The notes: generated from the letters alone by a model not told the origin. Positions 42,900 through 54,300 are shown, numbered from the stretch's first letter. The stretch: DNA of 54,550 bases from Trichaptum fuscoviolaceum (GCA_910574455.1 CAJSYZ010000001.1:5170968-5225517); one strand, 5' to 3'. Program-made: numbers and translations.

Positions 42900-44285
42900 C
42901 TAAAAGACGTCTATGATTGTAGTTTTATAGAGAAGGCGAATGTCTGGGATAGGAAGCTTCAAGAACTGTCCAATGTTTCGAATGTTTATTACTCTGGAAT
43001 GGTCTCTTTCCCCTTCTTCTTCACAGCGACTCTCGTCTTCCCTGTCGCCATCCTCTTCAGTGTCAGTGTCTGGTTCAACCAACGATGCTTCAAAGGGATA
43101 AGAGGACACAAGTATCCTCTCTCGAACGAGGGTAAAGCTTGTTAAAAAAGGGTATGTATCTCCAAAATGAGGAATACATCTTTTAACAATTTGTCTTGTG
43201 CCACTGACCGTCTCTACCATAGAGTCAGATGCCGTAATCGTCAGTCGTTTGAGCCTCGGGCAATGCACGGAAGGAATGCACATATCGAAAGCAAAAGTGA
43301 TTGATCCCCTGATAATTATCTCCAATGATTCGAGTGCGTTTAATGTTGGTTTATTGTATGTTGAGATTTCGTTGGTATGATGACATTCGAATATCTTGAG
43401 CCTTAGATGTGTGAGACGTTGAGAATGAGCAAATATATATGCAAATTTGAAGAAAGTCTTTTTGCCTAGATCGACATCGGGCAGTGTAAGACTTTCGATG
43501 TAATCGTCGAATTGGGAAGTAGACTGATGGCCGACGTCCGTAAATCGCTCCAGTTTGGGTAGCTTCCATGACTCGTAGAGGTTGATGAATGATGGGAAGC
43601 TTGTGACCGAAAGCTCGCGGAGATTATTCATGGTCAGGCCGAATAAGAATTGAACAATGGATACGTCGAAAATGAAGTCGATAAAGAGTCTTGCACTGCT
43701 CCAGGAATCGGAAATGTCAATGAGTGTCAAAAGTGATGGTCGCTTTTCCTCCCGTATATCTGTCTGTTCTATGCGCTTGTCGATTATTATATTTGCTTTG
43801 AACCCATGTCGTCCGCAGCGATATGCCATTTCGTTAATGACGTGAACATCCGTAAAGTTCGTCAAAGTGATTCCTGTCCACAGACGGCTTTCTTGGCGGA
43901 GAATTGATCGCATTTTTTTCGATGTATTAGTAAATCGTACGATTGCTTTGAGGTCGTTGATAAGCTGTTTGGCTATCGTAGTAATAACTTCGTGTGGGAG
44001 GTGGAGAATATGGAAGGAGTTTGTGTATAAAGGTTGCATGAGCTGGGGATGTAGATTGTGGCTGATATTGGTAGCTGCGGTAATTGAATACGTAGACCCG
44101 GAAGGAGAAGTCTGTGTCGGATGATGATCATAACTAATCGCTTTTGAATGAATTTCCCCAATCCTGCGCACTGCATCCGTAGACTTTGTCCAGCCTGTTG
44201 AGTGAGAGCTTCCGTGCACCATTGCGGTTGTGAATTCGGTCGCCTTCATAGATGCTTCCTGGGAGGTGGTGCTGATACAACCCAC
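42900..44285 (-). CDS. F-box protein, distant member
   Basis: 461 residues without a break. F-box at about 91-141 (FHILHLPHEVITTIAKQL .. LWTGITLTNF). The following segment (INEMAYRCGRHGFKANIIID) aligns with the region after the F-box in the other family members, and YESWKLPKLERF matches their central WKLP block. The C-terminus differs: an acidic run (EPDTDTEEDGDREDE) and IGQFLKLPIPDI in place of FVEDILxxLP. The first 90 residues are Ser/Thr-rich; the start could be internal. Only intact family member here on the minus strand. SCF receptor role inferred. Confidence 0.75.
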   Translation of the reverse strand: MGCISTTSQEASMKATEFTTAMVHGSSHSTGWTKSTDAVRRIGEIHSKAISYDHHPTQTSPSGSTYSITAATNISHNLHPQLMQPLYTNSFHILHLPHEVITTIAKQLINDLKAIVRFTNTSKKMRSILRQESRLWTGITLTNFTDVHVINEMAYRCGRHGFKANIIIDKRIEQTDIREEKRPSLLTLIDISDSWSSARLFIDFIFDVSIVQFLFGLTMNNLRELSVTSFPSFINLYESWKLPKLERFTDVGHQSTSQFDDYIESLTLPDVDLGKKTFFKFAYIFAHSQRLTHLRLKIFECHHTNEISTYNKPTLNALESLEIIIRGSITFAFDMCIPSVHCPRLKRLTITASDSMVETVSGTRQIVKRCIPHFGDTYPFLTSFTLVRERILVSSYPFEASLVEPDTDTEEDGDREDESRCEEEGERDHSRVINIRNIGQFLKLPIPDIRLLYKTTIIDVF

Positions 44286-44952
44286 GGTCGAGCGTCTGTG
44301 ACAATCTGCTTAGTGTAGATGAGATTAGTGATGCAGGTTAATATGGCGGACTGAAAACTTGCATTTGATTATGTGATGGCAGTGGCTGTTGAGTATATGG
44401 CCTGAGTATAGATAGACGCTAGATGTTCTAAGAAATGCACTGAAAGTGGGCAATTCTCTACCTGCGGAATGCTATTTGACTTTGTTTATCCTATTTGACT
44501 TTGTTTACTCCTATGTTACCATATTAGGGTATGGAAATATTATGGCCGGAAAATTCTTATAATGGTGGTTGCTTGGGAGACTAATTTTGCGAACGCTGTG
44601 GATGCACGGTCATCCGAGAATGTACCAAATTTTAATTTGTGACAATGGTTATAGTTATAAGGGTTGTTTTATATGAATGAAAGGAAGCCGACCGGTGTCC
44701 TCGTAGTCGCACAGGTCCGAAAGACTACTATTTGAGCTTGCTTGGACTTGAGGTTACTTATACTACTAGTATTTGGGTTTACTGTGGATATTGTGACGAC
44801 AACGGGTATGAAAGTTGGGAAATATTACACATTATAGTTTTATATCTTTCTTCACTAATACTGGCTCTTCTATATACGCTTAGGTGTTTTCGGATGCCTT
44901 GAGAAGAAGATTGGAAGAAACATAGAAATTTCTGTAATCTGAAGATTGTTCT
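44286..44952. other. Divergent spacer between two F-box loci
   Basis: AT-rich intergenic region between divergently oriented F-box loci, which could hold both promoters. A small direct repeat ctatttgactttgttta occurs twice near 44470 and 44490. No other feature seen. Confidence 0.4.
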
Positions 44953-45705
44953 ATGGGCACAAAAGAGAAAAGAAACTCTGGAATCTCAAATATAACGGAT
45001 GAGACGTTGTTAGGGGACGAGGAATATTGTACATCGGTGTTCTCGGGGCTTGTAGGAAATTGGTATGAATCTTTTCAGTGTAATGCAGTGTGGAATATAG
45101 CTAAATCGATAGATATGAATGATAGATGTTCTGTTTCAAGCCAGTTGTGGGTGCCTAGTGATGGTGTGGCTGAGACAAATGACTGTGGAAATGACTTTCT
45201 TAGTCATCTTCCTCAAGAGTTGTTTATACTCATATTCTGGAGACTGAGTCATTCAGTAAAGGAGATGATGGAAGTACCGGGTATTTGTCGTAGCATCTGA
45301 TTGGTTCTTCTTGGCTGTTCTTGCCTTTGGTCAAGCGTTTGTCTAGCGAACAAAATGAACCCGGAGAATATTGTGGTTATATCTAGGTGAGCGGTTGTCA
45401 TGGCTTAAATGTTGCAATCAATGATGGAGAGCCCTATTGTAGGACGCGAGTGGGTAAACTTGACGTGGATGCAGATGCGCAGGCTTTGCGCGTTTTATTC
45501 AATCTCTCTAACGAATGAAGGAAAGTTGTCTTCAACATAGGACTAGAATCGGAAGAAGCCATACAAAAGCTTTATGGAGACGCGGAGTTTGGTAAATTGC
45601 AGTCTTTGGTAGTGACTGGAGTAGATGGTTGTGTAATGGAAACACAGGATTGTTTCTATCATAACTGGAGGCTTCCGATACTTTGGAACGTAGAGGATAC
45701 GTGAT
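44953..45705 (+). pseudogene. Truncated F-box family pseudogene
   Basis: 115 codons from 44953 include an F-box start (LSHLPQELFILIFWRLSH) and end at a stop at 45298. Further along, the sequence still matches the gene at 1541: DVDADAQALRVLFNLSNE, then TGA where relatives have Trp, then RKVVFNIGLESEEAIQKLYG, and CFYHNWRLPILWNVEDT before a second stop at 45703. The family C-terminus with FVEDIL is missing, cut off beside the convergent gene at 45.8 kb. Confidence 0.8.
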
Positions 45706-45792
45706 CGATGACTACAATTTTTCCGTTCATAAAGGTTCCATTATTATTGTTAGAACATGCGAGTTACTGTTATGCAACTTTCGAAAGAATGC

Positions 45793-47095
45793 TCATTTAT
45801 CATAAGAGTAAGGTTTGGCTTGTGGTCCACAAATCGGTAGACCTCGCCGCTCCGCACTATTTTCCGCCTCCTGGTACCTTGCCTGCTCCTGTCTTTCCAG
45901 CTCATCAATGCTGTCTTCCAATAAGCTTATATCCCTTAGCGGTTCTTCACGACTACCTTCGTTATTTCTACCAAACTCTAAATATAATAATATATCAACG
46001 TAAAATTATAGAAGAGAGAGTGAAGGAAATACGCACGAAGTATCTGCATGTGCTCGAGTTTCACTTCTTCAGGAATGTCCATGATATATGGCCATATAAA
46101 TTCCGTGACCTGATGTGATTCTTCAGCAACAAAGCAATGAGTTCTGTAGGCTTTACTCACTCGCCACGATCTTTCCCATTCTTTCAGGATGTCGCTCTCC
46201 TTTCCCGGTTTGCTTTTGGAGTTTGCGTGCTGTTGCTCTTGTTTGGTTGTAGTTTGTTCCATGACCGCATTGTCACTTTCACTTGGAGATTGAGAAGGTT
46301 GCTCCCCTGATGGATGCCTTGGAGAAACAATATCGTTCAGTAAGTCTCGACCAGCTGGTATACGAGAACGACGCCTTTGTAAGGTATGTTTTTCTACTTC
46401 CTTTTCCACCTTCAGCACATTCCTGTGGAACTAGTTGATGCCTAAACAGTACGGCGGAGTCATAGCATCATGCTCACCCTCCTCCGCCCCCTTCTCGGAG
46501 ACTCTCACACCAAGCTTTCATGTCTTCGTTCGTCTCAAGGTCTCTCGGATTACCGAACACGCCTTCGGAGTCTGAGTCGATGACGCTCACAAGGTTCACT
46601 TCAAGCGCTAAGCGCTTGACTGAATCAATTCCTTGACCATTAGATAGCGGTAAGTGTGCAAAGAAGGGCTTAAACTGCCCAAGGGTAGCGAGTGCGTGAT
46701 TCCTTTTCGTAAGTCGGAAGGTGGGATCGGCAAGGACATTACTAGGCCTGGTAACAGAATTAGCAGATAATATTAAATCGAACGGGACCGTATATACGAA
46801 TTGTAGTGTGAGACGGCTTTGTTAGTAAATTTGACGTGGACAGAAAACTCCTTGTCAGAGACAAGAGCCCAAATGGCCTGGTCAGGGTGATCATGTCTGG
46901 GATGTGTCAGGAACTATGGAGCTCATGAGTGTCATATTCTTGTTCGGGAAACGTACGCCGAAATGGATGTACCTGTGTTATTTGAACACGTTGTGTCTTT
47001 GCGGATTCCGGCACGTTCAGCAGATTCCCTCCATGCGTTTGTGCAATTTCCGAGAAGTACTTGAGAATCCAGTGGACCTTCATTGACTCAGACAT
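45793..47095 (-). CDS. TPP1/Est3-type OB-fold protein (telomere/shelterin-like)
   Basis: Five exons: 47095-46973, 46913-46798, 46747-46478, 46422-46037, 45977-45793. Introns of 59, 50, 55 and 59 nt keep frame throughout, giving 359 residues. Exons 1-3 form a domain with SAKTQRVQITQ/FLTHPRHD, WALVSDKEFSVHVKFTNKAV, ATLGQFKPFFAHLPLS, RLALEVNLVSVIDSDSEGVF and NEDMKAWCESLREGGGG/NVLK. This sequence of blocks is what I know from basidiomycete proteins annotated as shelterin subunit TPP1/Est3 OB-fold. The rest is Ser/Gln-rich with a charged helical end (SLLEDSIDELERQEQARYQE). TPP1 relatives bridge single-strand telomere proteins and recruit telomerase; that role is inferred. The start may lie further upstream if the AG near 47125 is an acceptor. 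The gene looks intact, unlike its neighbours. Confidence 0.65.
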
Positions 47096-47264
47096 TTGGT
47101 CTGAATGGATAAGGTCGGTCTGAAGGGCTAATAAGAACAACAGCAGGGAGAATACTGACTGTATTGTAGGACTGATTTACTTTGGATGGCGGAAAGGAGA
47201 TGGTGGTCACGGACGTCCAAGTCGCGTGGGAGTCGCGTTCAATTTATGTTGTTTGCACTGCGCT

Positions 47265-47570
47265 TTCGGGCTCAGCACTTTACCACGCCAAACATCGAGA
47301 ATTCTTGGTAGTCCGCAAGACCGTTCGAAATTTCTGGCATAAATTTACATGTATAATCGTTTTCTCTTTCTGAGTCTTTATCACTTTCTTGTACATGATA
47401 CTCCGCACAATCCTTTAGGCTTCAACTGTTTAGTTTCTTCTTTTTCTCTTTTTGTCTCTTTTACTATTTAAAGGAATTGGATGGCATTGTATGACAGTAT
47501 TACCCACGTCTGTAGTAGGTTCAGCATCAGACTTAATGCATATTCGTATTGGGACCGCTGGTTCTGACGG
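47265..47570 (+). repeat. Dispersed fragment R3, copy 2
   Basis: Partner of 14195-14510 with the same landmarks (tccgcaagaccgtt, aaaggaattggatg, tatgacagtattaccc, gaccgctggttctgacgg). It lies just upstream of the TPP1-like gene, on the other strand. Confidence 0.65.
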
Positions 47571-47895
47571 TGCTATCTAATTTGTTGGTATGTGATGTAA
47601 TGTGGGTGTTCATATTTTTACCAGCATAAATCCCCGTCGTTGCGGTGTTTAAGTAGGCATGGAGATAAGTAATATGCTCTTAAGTTATTAATTTGTACAT
47701 ATATCAGATTTTCTCTATTAAGTAATTAGCCACATTACGTTGGCCCAGCATTACCACTCAAGCCTTTGGAGAATGTAATTTTTTTCTTCCTTGTTTACCT
47801 CTCATTCCAGATGGGCCATTTTATGCACCCTCAATTAGAAATATATATATAGAAATAGATAGCTATATAGAATAGAATTGGAAGGACTTTGAAGA
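47571..47895. other. AT-rich spacer
   Basis: Between R3 and R1 copies. Contains an atatatatat run near 47840 and nothing else recognised. Confidence 0.4.
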
Positions 47896-48032
47896 CGCAA
47901 CACGACTTGTGACAAGCGGGAGCACGCGCACGTCACGCATCAAGTCGCGTCATGTGACTCGTGTCCTCATCGACCACAACGTCAGGGACATCTCCGAGCC
48001 TCAAGACAGCAGCGATGAAGACCGAGAATATT
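47896..48032 (+). repeat. Dispersed fragment R1, copy 2
   Basis: Partner of 9742-9872. In this copy one frame is open and reads TSRIKSRHVTRVLIDHNVRD followed by EPQDSSDEDREYLA. Unrecognised family; likely an exon remnant. Confidence 0.6.
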
Positions 48033-48116
48033 TAGCAACTCACCCATCCTCTGCTCTCTTGGTGTTTATAAAGACCTCACAGTGGTCTTTCTGTGGCTGG
48101 TAGTGCCCTGGGGACG

Positions 48117-48279
48117 ATGGGCTTGACTCGTCGGGCCCTCGGAAACCTAAGTCGCTCTTGTGTAAGGACCTTGTCAGCAAGCTCTAGGGCGGCTTCTCCG
48201 ACAAGAACCTGTCAGCCCAATGTTTCACTATTGCATCCTTCGAGGAAGCCTTTCTTTCTAAATTGTCGACAACGGACGG
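48117..48279 (+). repeat. Dispersed fragment R2, copy 2
   Basis: Partner of 10617-10779; one frame reads KSLLCKDLVSKL, stop, GGFSDKNLSAQCFTIASFEE. Only 85 bp separate it from R1 here, against 745 bp at the first locus. Confidence 0.7.
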
Positions 48280-48517
48280 GAGGGAGCGGTAGCGCATTAG
48301 TTATATAGATACATATATTCTTATACGTACATCGTGAGAACGTTTGAGCCATACAAAGGTAAAGAGAGCACTGTGTCAAATTTAGTATCATGACTTTTGA
48401 GTGTATTCTTCACTTCAAGTTATTTACGGGCAATATCTGCTGCGGTTGAAGCAGATTTCAAGGTGAGATTTGAATTACTGGATGATAAGAGGATAGGCTT
48501 ACGAGTATTCGGAAAGA

Positions 48518-49879
48518 ATGAAATCAAGCTATATTTATGCCGAATTGAAGGACAACAGGCTATGTGTGGAAAACAGTGTAATCGTCGATGTCGGGACTAA
48601 CAATCTGTATGATATAGTGCGAGCTGACGTGGAATGTAAAGGGTCTGAAAGTGGAAGTGGTCTGGAGATGATAAGCGATTGTAGGAAGGAGAGGATGTGG
48701 AACAAAGTGCATTCGCCGAAGAAACCTAGGTCACTGTTGGACAACATACCCGATGACATCCTTCACAGGCTTTTTATGGAATCGGATGGGAACTGGAAGG
48801 AGGTGATGAGGTTGGGGATCGTTTGTAGAAGACTTCGGGAAATAGCGTTAGCGTCAAGTTCTATCTGGGAACAGATAACTCTTACGGATCTGATGCAACC
48901 CGAAGTGATAAACGCAATCTCTGAAAGGTGTGGAAGCAAAGGGTTAAGAGTAGTAGTTGATGAAAGCTTGGAGTCAGGGTGGACCGCGGCAGGAAAGCGT
49001 GCTAATTACTCGTCTATGGTCGCGTTGTTTGCGCACTCAAGGAGGTGGTGCGACGCACGATTCACGATTACGAAAACGACGTCTCGTATGATCCGCATTA
49101 ATTTCTCTAGATCAGATATGGATCGACTACACACGTTATGGATCGGTATATTTTGGCCGGAGGTGCATCTGATCAGTCAACCATTCTATTCTGAATGGAG
49201 ACTTCCCGCTTTAACGAACATTTTCGACAAATCAAGCATTCCACCCTTCCGACAGGGAGCTTGTGCGCCTTGTCTGAAAACGTGTCATACAATGGTTTTG
49301 GACGAAAATGTAAAGGATATGATGGACTTCCTTTCGGTTTTCCCTCAGATCGACGAGCTTTGCGTAGATGTGTATTGCTGGTTTGAAATGGGTCTGGGAT
49401 CCAAAATCCCTCTGGTATTGGATAACATACGGAGACTAGCTGTTACGTTTCTGGGTACGACGGATATGCTTTTTGTGGACTTCAGGAAATCCGTTCAGAC
49501 TCGGTTCGTTACGAGACTCAGTATCACAAGTAGCCCGATGAGTACAGAACGCGGAGAGAGGTTGGTGGAGGGTTGGAAGAGAGGATTGAGGTCGGTGAGC
49601 GTCGACTACCCCGTATTGGAGGAATTTCAGTTCGTTATAACTGGCCGTCCGCGAGAGCCCTTGGTGGAGTCGAATATCCCAGTTTTATTTTTCGTGGAGG
49701 ACATTTTGTTACAATTACCAACCACGATAAAGACAGTGACAATGTCATTGTTATGCTTAAAGGTTCGGTATGGTTACGGTTCGTCATCGGGACTAGATTT
49801 TGAAGGAGCATTACGAAGTTATCCTATGTTGCGAAAGATTAGTATAGAGGGGTTTGATGACATGTCGAAGATGTCCTAG
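48518..49879 (+). CDS. F-box protein, local paralogue family
   Basis: 453 residues, uninterrupted. F-box at about 73-122 (LLDNIPDDILHRLFMES .. SIWEQITLTDLM), followed by INAISERCGSKGLRVVVDE, FAHSRRWCDARF, YSEWRLPALTNIFD and FFVEDILLQLPTTI, all shared with the genes at 16.8 and 32.1 kb. The N-terminal 70 residues are variable. The start at 48518 is the first ATG in frame; a later start would still leave the F-box whole. Expected to be an SCF substrate receptor. Confidence 0.8.
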   Translation: MKSSYIYAELKDNRLCVENSVIVDVGTNNLYDIVRADVECKGSESGSGLEMISDCRKERMWNKVHSPKKPRSLLDNIPDDILHRLFMESDGNWKEVMRLGIVCRRLREIALASSSIWEQITLTDLMQPEVINAISERCGSKGLRVVVDESLESGWTAAGKRANYSSMVALFAHSRRWCDARFTITKTTSRMIRINFSRSDMDRLHTLWIGIFWPEVHLISQPFYSEWRLPALTNIFDKSSIPPFRQGACAPCLKTCHTMVLDENVKDMMDFLSVFPQIDELCVDVYCWFEMGLGSKIPLVLDNIRRLAVTFLGTTDMLFVDFRKSVQTRFVTRLSITSSPMSTERGERLVEGWKRGLRSVSVDYPVLEEFQFVITGRPREPLVESNIPVLFFVEDILLQLPTTIKTVTMSLLCLKVRYGYGSSSGLDFEGALRSYPMLRKISIEGFDDMSKMS

Positions 49880-50035
49880 ATAGACGAGCATATTCATGGC
49901 GATTTGTTATTTGAAATGTTCTCCTGATACAATAATATAATGGAGAGGATGTTTAATGTGTGATCCTTGATCAGAGGTTTGAAATCTCTTGGGCACTATG
50001 AGGGGAGAGGGGCCTACAGATTTCAACAAACAGGT

Positions 50036-50830
50036 TTAGCGCGCGGTAAATGGTAAATTGATCGATTTACCGCGGATACGAAGCATTACCGCGAGTACTC
50101 TCGCACAACTAAGTGCACAGCTCCATGACTGTCGTATGCAATTTCAGATTGTTTAAGTAATATTCCGAATTTATTGGAGTTATAAATGACAAAAAAGGCA
50201 TACAGTTAGAAACAAGAAGTTGAAAGGGGGTGCGGTAATGTGTATGGTAGGCGCGGTAGACTTTGTTACAGCGCGGTAATTGTCCGCGGTAGTTGCATGG
50301 TAACTGCATGATAGAGCGGTAAAGCTCCAAGAAATAGTGCGGAAATCATGGTAGAATGAACGGAAGGCATGGTAAAATTAACGGTAATGAGCGGTAATGG
50401 CGCGGAAGTGCGCGGTAAATTCGACGGTAACAGCATGTTATTCTTGGATGTGCCTGAAATTGCGCGGTAAACTTCGAAAGTTCCATACCGTGTATATATG
50501 CTCTTCCAGTACACTTCCCACTAATTTCTTTCCATTTTTCAATCCAAGTCGCTATTGATTGTGTATAAATTGAGGACAATCTATATGTGAAGCTACAGCC
50601 ACTACTGAGAATCCAACTCGAAGGACAAAATGCACTATTTACATGCTAAGATAATGTCTCACTAATGTTTTGTAATTTATCAGACATTTTTATTGCTCTA
50701 TTTGGTGCTCTATTAACATCAATCTCTTTATGAAAACTGCACGGTGAAGTGGTACCTCCCGCGGTACTGCGCGGAACTGCGCGGAACTGTGCGGTACTGC
50801 GCGGTAGGACGGTAATCTGTATATTGAAAT
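50036..50830. repeat. Noncoding cluster of GCGGTA motifs
   Basis: Fourteen exact GCGGTA/TACCGC words in about 790 bp, mostly on the + strand, often as gcgcggtaa, plus many near forms (tggtaa, cggaa, acggta). Chance expectation for one 6-mer on both strands is about 0.4. They come in two groups, 50040-50475 and 50750-50815, separated by ordinary AT-rich sequence. No reading frame follows the motif. It fills the gap between the last F-box gene and the OrsD-type gene. Confidence 0.8.
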
Positions 50831-51343
50831 CTAGTAGCCCGCCCTCTACCCTGCTGGCCTGCAAGATATTTGCTGTCTGCATCCTACGTTGCCACTGTTT
50901 AGAGGGTCGAAGCCGTCCTTGTTGTCGTGGTCGATTATGAAGAGATATGAAACGACTTGACGTGTGACATATGTGTGCTCCTGCTTGTCATGAGTCGTGG
51001 TAGGATCTTCTTCCATGGTTGTTATGATAGATGCAGTATAATTATAATTTGATCTAATCAATTTTTTTAGTGAGATTCGTTTCTGGTAAAATTGTGTGGT
51101 CCATGCGCTGTGGGAAAATTCGCCTTTCTGAGAAGTACAAAGCTGACTACGATCTTCGAACATTGATCCTGAACTTTATCACTCTCTTTGTGGCAGGTCT
51201 TTCTTGATCAATTTCTGGGACTACTAGTTAGTAACAATATTCAAGATATCTGAAGATTACTAGATCATTTGATTGAAGGTTAAGTAAGTTCAATATGTAC
51301 GGTGGTGTAGTCTGTGGATCTAATTGTTCGGTGTTTTATAGGC
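50831..51343. promoter_or_regulatory. Upstream region of the OrsD-type gene
   Basis: About 500 bp of mixed composition before the chosen ATG at 51344. A ttatag/gc just ahead of the ATG resembles an intron acceptor, so an untranslated or coding upstream exon may exist here. No firm promoter element. Confidence 0.3.
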
Positions 51344-54300
51344 ATGGTTTTTTCATGCAGCTACCGTGACTGCAAGTTTAGCGTTCGAGTTCGGACTAAG
51401 CTCGACGAACATATTTCTAATAAGCATCCGGGACACCGGGAGCCGTGTATGGTGGCCGGTTGTTCTGCGTTGTTGAGAGACACTAAATCAGTGGAGACGC
51501 ATGATTTAGTGGCGCATACGGACAAAATTCAAAGAAAAGTCGAAGGTAAGTAGATATAGCTTATCATTGCAATTTTGCACTGATTGTGTTAGGCATGGGG
51601 AAGCGGATTACCCTCATAAGACAAGACGACGGTTTGTTCTGGTGCCAAGTTGTCGGATGCAAGTATGCACGTGTGCATCCGCTGTTCGTTTTTGAACATA
51701 TGGCGCAATGCAATAGGGTGTTTCTTGGAACGGGAATACCGCTAAACCCGACATCTGTGGAGGATCTTCCCAAAGACAAGCAAGTAGCAGAAGTGGATGG
51801 TTTAGGACGGATAGTAGCAGAACACGACTTCACCTTTGATTCGACGATAACAGCTAGTGAGTTTGGCTTTCAGGAACTGGAATGGGAGCTGGTATCGGAT
51901 AGTGGAAATAAGGAACGCTTGGATGGACATTCCGATAAAGAGAATTTCAGCGATGTCGCGAATGATTGTTCCGGCTGCGACAGTATAGAAGGATCCAATA
52001 AGGCGCATCTCCCTGATGTCGAGTTGATTCCTACTGGCCAGAGCACGGACAAAATGGATGTCGATGTACATTGTGATGATGTCAGTATGTGTCTAAGTCT
52101 AGGTATGTTGAACGGCTACTATTGATGGCAAGTTCTAACAAATTGTCTAGGCAGTGATAAATACTGGAATGGGGATGAAAATGATGAAGTATGGGCAGCT
52201 GCAGCAGATGCCATAGATGTATCTTGTGCATTGGGTCGTTCTACTGAGTCACAGTCCAATTGTAAATCTGAGAAGGCGAAGGGAAAAGAAAAGGAAAATA
52301 CAAAAGGTGCGAAGTTGGTTAAGTAGATGAAGTGCTTTAATGTTGCTAACTGGGTTGTAGACAGCAAAGCCTTATTTTATGACGATGCTAATAATGGGGA
52401 TGTGGACGTGCTCATGCGGGAAGTCGAGGATCAAGAATACGCAATGATTCAAGATGCGATAGAGCAAACTAAAAAAGAAAAGGAAAGGTCTGAAAGGTTA
52501 GCATTCATGGAAGATCGTGGCGAAGGAACAAGTGGAAGCTCTAGTGAGTTATTGAGTAGTATTCTTGGTTTAAAACGATATTCTGATATATATGCTTATT
52601 ATTTGATAAAGAGCTGCATGGCATCTCGAAGTCTGTAAACACGGGCATATCTGAAGACTTACGGGAAGGAGAGACCGTTGGATGTAGCAAAGAAACATCC
52701 ATAGTGGACGGGGAGATGGTTACAGAAGATATTTCTGCAGAAACTATCTCCAAAACTGTCGATAGACAGCCATCAAGGATGGTTAACTTGGTGGACGATG
52801 TACGAAGGATGCAGACGATCGGGTCAAATCACTCTGGACGTGGACAAGCATTGGGACAAGTTCATACCGAATTGGATAACGGGGAGATTCCTACGAAGTC
52901 GAAGCAAAGAGGTTTGGACAACATCAATGTCGATTCCAATCAGTTCGCTGGTCATTATATCACCGTAGTGAATGATCACGACTTGAACGACATAGGTTGT
53001 GTTGTTCTGCCTCAACTGGGAGTCATTGTCTGTCAAACACATCGTATTGGACTCAATCCGGAGCCTACTGCGTTGTTGAATCATGTTAAAAATTGCAAGA
53101 AGACGACAACGGCTACGCTTGAATTTATCGAGAGCATTATAAATCGATATCAAATTCTACAGGTATCGAACGTCAAGATTCCGGTCGACTGTGACGAGAT
53201 CGAGGCATTACACGAGCCTACGAGCGCTTTTTCATTGTGTCTTTTGTGGCTATGTTGGTCAGTCTCAATCACGAATTAAAAGTCATATAGTGGAAGAACA
53301 CAAAGGGTTGATGGGAAGCAAACCAACAAAGTCGTTTTACAAGATTTGCTACTCTCAACAGTTATTTGATTGTCGGGTACGGCCGCAATCGAGGTTTCGA
53401 GTCAGATGGGGTGGGCCTACTACGAGCACGAGAAATAACACAAGTCTCCTCGAGCTCTTCAATTCGTCGTACGTGGGTAATTCAACAACAGCAGCAAACG
53501 AGTTTATCAAGTCGCCGGATGAGAGGGCTATGGACGCTTTCCTGTCGCAAGTGCGATGGTTGGATATCATTTCCGGGTGCAGCCATGAACAGCTCTTACG
53601 ATATATTGCACCTCCTCATGCCGATGAGAAGGGGTTCTCCGTGCTCGGCGTTATACAGGAATATTTCAAGAAAATGATCGCAAATCTTTCTACTATGACA
53701 AATGTAACATTGCGTGCCTTTCGAGGCAAAGATGGGTGCGTTTTTACTATTCGTTTCCGTTAGATGTGCTAAATTCAAGTCATTCTCTTTGTTATATTAG
53801 GGATTCAAGTGATCCGTCTTTGCGCCCGCCTCAGAACGAATCAGCCTGGTCTCAATATGAGTCGATGATGTCGAAGCTGGCATTGTTTGCGATGCGAACA
53901 TTAGAGGACCCCTACAACAAGTATTGTGTAGATATGACCAAGGAGCAAAGGGATGCCGTGAAGAATGTTTTGGACAAGGTGGAGAGCACGGTCAAAGGAG
54001 AATATAAACGTCGACGATATGCAGAGATTGTTCTACAGCCTATTTTGCGGGGAACTGCTGGAAGGAGCAGATCGGAGGGCTAAGAGTGTCGTGGAAAGCT
54101 TTATCATCGTGAAATGCCTGAAACCTGACGAGATGTGCTTCATCGCGACGCGCTCAATCCCACCATTGATGTCTCGACTTATGTACATAATCAGGCTTGT
54201 CGTCGTGTCCGAATGTTTGCAGAGAGCGAAGGAAAAGAATGTCTCGTCATTTAGTGAGTAAATAGTATACCTGTTTATGCGTGTAACTGATCAAGCTTGG

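Noticed and set aside
53190..54080. Programmed frameshifting in the OrsD-type gene
   Set aside because: No slippery site with downstream structure was seen, and three separate jumps are easier to explain by decay or sequence error.
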